From Bacillota bacterium (GTDB lineage Bacteria > Bacillota > Clostridia > Oscillospirales > Ruminococcaceae): a DNA stretch of 64,000 bases. Made by a program: the position numbers and the translations under genes. How positions within the stretch are numbered: position 1 is the stretch's first letter; each line of letters begins with the position of its first letter. The DNA is taken from NCBI GenBank assembly GCA_023457355.1, contig JAEWLW010000068.1, positions 24,413 through 88,412 on the forward strand, written 5' to 3'. Below the pieces are notes generated by a model that ran no database searches, was not told the DNA's origin, and worked only from the letters and a program-made list of their open reading frames with translations. Positions 59,646-64,000 of the stretch are shown here, piece after piece.

Positions 59646-60608
59646 CTATTCACAGTCCCAGCGCAGTACGGCCGAGGCGCTTGTCAGCCCTGCCCCGAAT
59701 GCGCACATGGCCAGCAGGTCGCCCTTTTTGAGCGTTCCGGCCTCGTTTAGCTCGTCAAGCAGCAACGGAATGCAGGCAGCAGAAGTATTGCCATAGCGCT
59801 CGATGTTGATGCAAAAGCGCTCTGGGGGGATTGAAAGCTTGGATTTGGCAAAGTCGATGATGCGCAGGTTGGCCTGATGCGGCAGTACCCATGTGATCTC
59901 CGATTCCTGAAGGCCCGCATCGGCAATGGTGTTGCGCAGGCCGCTGCACATGGCGTTAACCGCGAATTTGAACACGCCCTGGCCGTTCATTGAGACATAG
60001 GGCTCTGAATCATCCGGAATGCGGTCGGGCAGATTGCCCCGAACACCGGGCACGTTAAGCACCTCGGCGTCGCCTTTGGCGATCAGCGATAAAGAGCGCA
60101 AACCGTCACCCTCACCCAGAACGACGGCGCCCGCGCCGTCGCCGAACAAAACGCAGGTGGAGCGGTCGCGCCAGTCGAGCAGGCGGCTCATGGCCTCGGC
60201 TGCGACGACCAGCACGTGGCGCACTTTTTTCCTTGCAAAATAGCCGTCGGCAACATCCAGTGCATATAAAAAGCCCGAGCAGGCGGCGACGACGTCGATG
60301 GCGGGGCAGTCGGCCCCGATTCGGCTTTGCACCGTGCAGGAGAGAGAAGGTGTGATATAGTCGCCGCTGATGGTTGCGCAAAGAATCAGGTCGATATCTT
60401 TAGCTGTCAGGTTTGCACGCGACATCGCTTTTTCGGCAGCGGCCACCGCGATGTCGGTCAGCGACTCTTCCATGCAGATGTGCCGCTGCTTAATACCGGT
60501 GCGGGTGTAGATCCATTCATCGGTGGTGTCTACAAAGCCGCACAGCTCGGAATTGGTCAGGATGCGCTTGGGCACCGCCCGGCCGGTTGAGAGAATTGAA
60601 AAGCTCAT
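59646..60608 (-). CDS. fabH: 3-oxoacyl-ACP synthase III FabH
   Basis: Starts fatty-acid synthesis from acyl-CoA and malonyl-ACP. 320 residues; Cys110 in IDVVAACSGFLYALDVADG, His in WVLPHQANLRIIDFAKS and Asn in ERYGNTSAACIPLLL. It lies 5 nt after the FabT-like gene. Confidence 0.97.
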   Translation of the reverse strand: MSFSILSTGRAVPKRILTNSELCGFVDTTDEWIYTRTGIKQRHICMEESLTDIAVAAAEKAMSRANLTAKDIDLILCATISGDYITPSLSCTVQSRIGADCPAIDVVAACSGFLYALDVADGYFARKKVRHVLVVAAEAMSRLLDWRDRSTCVLFGDGAGAVVLGEGDGLRSLSLIAKGDAEVLNVPGVRGNLPDRIPDDSEPYVSMNGQGVFKFAVNAMCSGLRNTIADAGLQESEITWVLPHQANLRIIDFAKSKLSIPPERFCINIERYGNTSAACIPLLLDELNEAGTLKKGDLLAMCAFGAGLTSASAVLRWDCE

Positions 60609-60613
60609 AAAGC

Positions 60614-61114
60614 CTACTCCTTCGTTGAAAGATCGTTTTGTACACCGGTCCCGGTCACTTCGTCTATGAACTGTTTTTCAAAAAACGTGTTCAGGCGAAT
60701 CATCCCTTTGAGGAGATGTTCCTTTTCCGCATCGTTTAAGTCCTTTGCCACCGCGCGCACCATGTTCTCGTGAAAACGGAGAAAAACGGCGTAGGTTTTG
60801 TGCCCTAAACGTGTGAGGTGAATATAGACCACGCGCCCGTCTTCGGTGGAGCGGCGGCGTTCGACACAGCCCTTTTGCACCAGACGGTTGACTGCGGCGG
60901 TGACCGACGGTTGTGTGATGCGAAGGTCGGCGGCAATTTCTTTAACGGTGCGGCCCCTGCCCCTGGTTTTTCCGATAGTTTCAAGCAGATGCATCTCGCT
61001 GGAAGTAACGTTGGGTGTACCGGCGCGCTTGATGAATTCATCTTCAATTTTCAAGATGGAACGATAGGCTGTTACCAGCGTTTCATTAAGCTTTGTCATG
61101 AATTCATCGGTCAA
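60614..61114 (-). CDS. fabT: MarR-family repressor of fatty-acid synthesis, FabT-like
   Basis: 166 residues. The winged helix is VTSSEMHLLETIGKTRGRG then TVKEIAADLRITQPSVTAAV and VERRRSTEDGRVVYIHLT. As first gene of the fab operon it corresponds to FabT, which with acyl-ACP represses fab genes. The TTG at 61114 is 8 nt from GGAGG; the first ATG (61099) is 23 nt away and an upstream in-frame TTG overlaps the site. A palindrome overlapping the transcription start is its likely operator. Confidence 0.85.
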   Translation of the reverse strand: MTDEFMTKLNETLVTAYRSILKIEDEFIKRAGTPNVTSSEMHLLETIGKTRGRGRTVKEIAADLRITQPSVTAAVNRLVQKGCVERRRSTEDGRVVYIHLTRLGHKTYAVFLRFHENMVRAVAKDLNDAEKEHLLKGMIRLNTFFEKQFIDEVTGTGVQNDLSTKE

Positions 61115-61134
61115 AATACCGCCCTCCAAATTTG

Positions 61135-61153
61135 ATTAGATTGTCTATCTAAT
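61135..61153. promoter_or_regulatory. Candidate FabT operator
   Basis: ATTAGAT-TGTCT-ATCTAAT, a 19-bp palindrome directly downstream of and touching the -10 box of the fab promoter. Confidence 0.65.
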
Positions 61154-61180
61154 TATAGTAACACCTGTTACGTCTGTCAA
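61152..61180 (-). promoter_or_regulatory. Promoter of the fab operon
   Basis: Exact consensus on the minus strand: TTGACA (61175-61180), 17 bp, TATAAT (61152-61157). Confidence 0.88.
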
Positions 61181-61248
61181 GAACGGCGCATGATTTTATA
61201 AATTGTTCATAATTGCCATTTATATAATTCATCAAGGATAATAATGGG

Positions 61249-61277
61249 TTGTCATGACAGCGTAAAAGGTGTATAAT
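61249..61277 (+). promoter_or_regulatory. Promoter of the membrane-anchored unknown gene
   Basis: TTGTCA (61249-61254), 17 bp, TATAAT (61272-61277), about 40 bp before the start codon. Confidence 0.7.
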
Positions 61278-61317
61278 CGACTAAAAATGTGAAATAGAAA
61301 AAGGTAAGGCGCGTAAA

Positions 61318-61863
61318 ATGGATTTACGTCGGGAGAGAAAACGGGGCAACCGTATCATCGGCATACTTTTGATTTTAATATTTCTTTGCATGGGCGCTGT
61401 GGCTGTGCTGTTGGCTTCACGCTTTTCTCCTGATGTAACGGTAAAAAGTGCGCTGGCGTCGGCCGATTTTTCGCACGCGGCCGATATAGATACCAGAGCG
61501 GTAAAAGCTGTTGCCGGTTTATTTACAAAAAACAAAAAACAAAACCCCCCTGATCAGTTCTCATATGAAATTAAAAAGGAGCTGGTCTTTTCTACTGCCT
61601 CCAAAGAGGCGGCGCTGCTGTTAAAAAATCCGCCCCAAAACCAGTACCTTATGGTGCTGAAGCTTGTTTTGGAAGATTCCGGCGAGGTGGTTTTGCACAC
61701 CGGTTCTCTTCTGCCGGGCCAAATGATCAAAAAGGCTGCGCTGGATGAAGCGCTTGCTGTGGGGGATTATAAAGCCATAGCCCATATCTGCGCGGTGGAT
61801 GCGCAAAGCGGCGCGCTGGTTGGCACGCTGGAGCAACCTGTAACCGTCGTCGTTAAACCCTGA
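61318..61863 (+). CDS. Membrane-anchored extracellular protein of unknown function
   Basis: 181 residues: a basic N-terminus (MDLRRERKRGNR), one membrane helix (IIGILLILIFLCMGAVAVLL) and a ~150-residue extracellular part. The latter ends in a beta-rich domain (YLMVLKLVLEDSGEVVLHTG, LLPGQMIKKAALDEAL, AVDAQSGALVGTLEQPV) that reads like an Ig-like or carbohydrate-binding fold. I know no family. A short AAGGTAAGG lies before the ATG. Alone on its transcript. Confidence 0.7.
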   Translation: MDLRRERKRGNRIIGILLILIFLCMGAVAVLLASRFSPDVTVKSALASADFSHAADIDTRAVKAVAGLFTKNKKQNPPDQFSYEIKKELVFSTASKEAALLLKNPPQNQYLMVLKLVLEDSGEVVLHTGSLLPGQMIKKAALDEALAVGDYKAIAHICAVDAQSGALVGTLEQPVTVVVKP

Positions 61864-61906
61864 CGCGCGCTTTTGGATTGGCGCGGCAAACCGGTTTAAG
61901 TACATC

Positions 61907-62065
61907 AGGGGCATTTTTAAAAGTTGCCGGTTTGATGGAATACTGCTGAAAAGACGCATCACGCGTTGAGAATGCCCGGAATATGGCAGTATGCCTGCGT
62001 TTTAGCCCTGTGCCGATGCTTTTACAGCGAATTTTCCGCTGTTTTTAACTTTTAAGAGACGCCTT
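61907..62065. mobile_element. Short repeat (family 4), copy 2
   Basis: AGGGGCATTTTTAAAA begins and CTTTTAAGAGACGCCTTA ends it; the inverted termini are weaker than in copy 1. The interior GCGTTGAGAATGC, CAGCGAATTTTCCGCTGTTTT (shown in part) and CTTTTAAG match copy 1 closely. It lies 33 bp before pncB. Confidence 0.6.
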
Positions 62066-62097
62066 AAATAAACCTTTGAAATGAGGACGCACCTGCG

Positions 62098-63573
62098 ATG
62101 ATCGACATTAAAAACGAGCGCAACCTGACGATGCTGACCGATTTCTATGAGCTGACGATGGCCAACGGTTATCTGCTCAAGGACATGCAGGATACTGAGG
62201 TCGTATTTGACATGTTCTTTCGCAAGATTCCCGATGGGGGCGGCTATGCCATAGCGGCCGGACTGGAACAGCTGATGCAGTATATCGACAATCTCCAGTT
62301 CTCTAAGGAGGATATCGCATTTTTGCGCAGTAAAAACACCTTTTCCGAGGCGTTTTTAGGCTATTTGGAAAATTTTGAGTTTGTTTGCGACCTGTGGGCC
62401 ATCAAAGAAGGCACGCCGATTTTCCCCGGTGAGCCCCTCGTGGTCGTCAAGGGCCCGGTCATTCAGGCCCAGCTGGTTGAAACAATGGTGCTGCTCACCA
62501 TCAACTTCCAGTCGCTGATCGCCACAAAATCTACGCGTATGAACCGCGTGGCACAGGGCAGGGCCATCATGGAATTCGGCTCCCGCCGCGCCCAGAGCTA
62601 TGACGCGGCCATGCTGGGCGCCAGGGCCGCGTATATCGGCGGATGCACGTCCACGGCCTGCGTTATTGCCGACCAGTATTACAACATTCCCGCCGTCGGC
62701 ACCATGGCGCACAGCTGGGTACAGCTTTTCCCCGACGAATATTCCGCTTTTAAGGCCTATGCCGAAATTTACCCCGACAATTGCACACTGCTGATCGACA
62801 CCTACGACGTGCTGCACGCCGGTATGCCCAACGCAATCCGCGTCTTTAATGAAGTGCTGCTGCCAATGGGCTATCGCCCCAAGGGTGTTCGAATTGACTC
62901 GGGCGATATTGCGTATCTCTCTAAAAAGGTGCGTGTCATGCTGGATGCCGCGGGTTTTGAGGACTGCAAAATTGTTGCTTCCAACTCGCTGGATGAATAC
63001 ATCATCCGCGACCTGATTTTGCAGGACGCCAAGGTCGATCTTTTCGGCGTGGGCGAGAATCTCATCACCGGCCGCTCCGAACCGGTGTTTGGCGGCGTTT
63101 ACAAGCTGGTTGCCGTGCAGGAGGGGGACAAGCTCGCGCCCCGCATCAAGATCAGCGAGAGCCCTGAAAAGGTGACCACGCCGGGCTTTAAAAAGCTTTA
63201 TCGCCTCTATGACCGCAAGAGCGGCAAGGCCTCAGCCGATTACATCACCCTCTTTGAAGAGGAGATTGACGACACAAAACCCCTGACCATCTTTGACCCC
63301 AATGCCATCTGGAAAAAGAAGACGCTGGAGGATTTTCAGGCTGTCAGCCTGCTTGAGCCGATCTACGAAAAGGGAAAACGGCTGTATCAGTCCCCGAGCT
63401 TAAAAGAGATTCAGGATTTCTGCAAAGTTGAGCTGGGCAGAATGTGGGATGAAATCAAGCGCTTTGAGTATCCGCACCGCTATTATGTCGACCTTTCAGA
63501 AAGCCTGTGGACACTGAAGACTATTATGTTAAACGACTTCGAGCGAAAAATACGGGAATTATCCCACAAATGA
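62098..63573 (+). CDS. pncB: Nicotinate phosphoribosyltransferase
   Basis: Makes nicotinate mononucleotide from nicotinate and PRPP (ATP-assisted) for NAD salvage. 491 residues, the long bacterial form: MLTDFYELTMANGYLLKDM, MEFGSRRAQSYDAAMLGARA, the His-bearing GTMAHSWVQLFPDEYSAF, RIDSGDIAYLSKKVR and DLFGVGENLITGRSEPVFGG. GAGGACG lies upstream of ATG 62098. No other NAD gene is near. Confidence 0.96.
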   Translation: MIDIKNERNLTMLTDFYELTMANGYLLKDMQDTEVVFDMFFRKIPDGGGYAIAAGLEQLMQYIDNLQFSKEDIAFLRSKNTFSEAFLGYLENFEFVCDLWAIKEGTPIFPGEPLVVVKGPVIQAQLVETMVLLTINFQSLIATKSTRMNRVAQGRAIMEFGSRRAQSYDAAMLGARAAYIGGCTSTACVIADQYYNIPAVGTMAHSWVQLFPDEYSAFKAYAEIYPDNCTLLIDTYDVLHAGMPNAIRVFNEVLLPMGYRPKGVRIDSGDIAYLSKKVRVMLDAAGFEDCKIVASNSLDEYIIRDLILQDAKVDLFGVGENLITGRSEPVFGGVYKLVAVQEGDKLAPRIKISESPEKVTTPGFKKLYRLYDRKSGKASADYITLFEEEIDDTKPLTIFDPNAIWKKKTLEDFQAVSLLEPIYEKGKRLYQSPSLKEIQDFCKVELGRMWDEIKRFEYPHRYYVDLSESLWTLKTIMLNDFERKIRELSHK

Positions 63574-63579
63574 CGAACA

Positions 63580-63607
63580 GGGCGCCGTTTTGTGCGAGAT
63601 GGCGCCC
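63580..63607 (+). terminator. Hairpin after pncB
   Basis: GGGCGCC and GGCGCCC pair across a 14-nt loop 7 nt beyond the stop. No T run. MITE copy D begins 2 bp further on. Confidence 0.45.
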
Positions 63608-63609
63608 CG

Positions 63610-63984
63610 CAGCTTGTCAAAAAACGAACACTTAAATGTTGCACAAATCAAAAGTTTTGGTCAAGCTTTTTGGTCTGCATTTTCAATTAAACCGCTTAGG
63701 CGCTTAATTGGAAATAAGCCCAGCTAAGCCGTGCTTGTTATGCGTAAAAAACGCATAACGCGTCCCAAACTGTCGTAATCAAAAGCGTGCAGGGTCTTGG
63801 TGGCGCCAAGCTGCCGCGAGCGGTCCGGACGAACGTATTGCGTCGTCATATACGCGCAGCAGGGGCTGCAAAAACAGTCCGGGAGCCTGTTTTTGTGTGC
63901 CCTCCGCAAGGGGTTCCCCAATGCCGCTTAGGCGGCATCCAGTTTGTGCATATCACTAAACACAATGACTTTATCGACAGACTG
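63610..63984 (-). mobile_element. MITE-like repeat, copy D, with an internal insertion
   Basis: It starts CAGCTTGTCAAAAAACGAAC and ends TTTATCGACAGACTG, matching the termini of copies A and C. The 29-nt hairpin (63868-63896) is less perfect. About 115 bp at 63672-63785 are absent from A and C and carry two palindromes (CAATTAA...TTAATTG and GTTATGCG...CGCATAAC). The last 16 bp of the window are flank; AGGGCGGCAT there resembles AGGGCGCCGT before the element, a possible target duplication that the window cuts. Confidence 0.7.
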
Positions 63985-64000
63985 AGGGCGGCATCGTCTA

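Noticed and set aside
1..64000. CRISPR arrays, rRNA genes, toxin-antitoxin pairs, prophage modules
   Set aside because: Looked for by eye on both strands and not found.

Overview
The window looks like chromosome of a spore-forming, motile, Gram-positive anaerobe of the class Clostridia, of moderately high GC; an Oscillospirales-like lineage is my guess. Pointers are a CotF-type spore coat protein, a YtvI-type sporulation membrane protein, a SigH-like sigma factor, Shine-Dalgarno sites of the AAGGAGG type with frequent TTG/GTG starts, a FabT/FabK-type fatty-acid operon, and a paired chemotaxis receptor and CheW. No CRISPR array, rRNA, prophage or intact insertion sequence was seen.

Layout. 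0-3 kb: LCP-like membrane protein, orphan hisE, pyrimidine-nucleoside phosphorylase. 3-13 kb: DMT exporter; a three-gene envelope polysaccharide acylation operon (MBOAT, DHHW protein, TRAP-binding-protein-like lipoprotein); an ABC operon (ATPase, secreted CARDB/S-layer-like protein, FtsX-type permease). 13.5-24 kb: CDF metal exporter behind a terminator-bearing leader, Sfp-type PPTase, rplM-rpsI, a spore-related group (LysM, CotF, superoxide dismutase), a divergent UppS-like protein, SigH-like sigma factor, zinc-ribbon protein, trmK and rqcH. 24-33 kb: paired radical-SAM proteins, YtvI, and an ACT protein-hom-thrB-lysC operon with an internal lysC start. 33-36.4 kb: an AT-rich island of small genes (DinB, methyltransferase, SRPBCC) separated by copies of one repeat, ending at tRNA-Thr(CGT). 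36.5-41 kb: polysaccharide polymerase/ligase, two GT4 glycosyltransferases, a small basic ORF and a priming sugar transferase. 41-49 kb: ECF sigma plus beta-propeller membrane protein, a tyrosine recombinase flanked by perfect 22-bp inverted repeats, chemotaxis receptor, CheW and HD-GYP protein. 49.5-53.6 kb: MarR regulator with a heterodimeric ABC exporter. 53.9-61.1 kb: fabT-fabH-acpP-fabK-fabD-fabG-(NMO)-fabF-fabZ read leftward from one consensus promoter with a palindromic operator. 61.3-64 kb: a membrane-anchored unknown and pncB.

The most unusual content is non-coding. At least five families of dispersed repeats lie between genes. One is a 300-375 bp element with about 15-bp terminal inverted repeats and an internal 29-nt palindrome, in four copies (3.1, 13.5, 34.9 and 63.6 kb). 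Two copies are flanked by 17-19 bp direct repeats that are themselves short palindromes, and one has interrupted another repeat whose uninterrupted paralogue lies 0.7 kb away. The recombinase flanked by inverted repeats is the best candidate for an active DNA-rearrangement system, probably inversion of its own gene.
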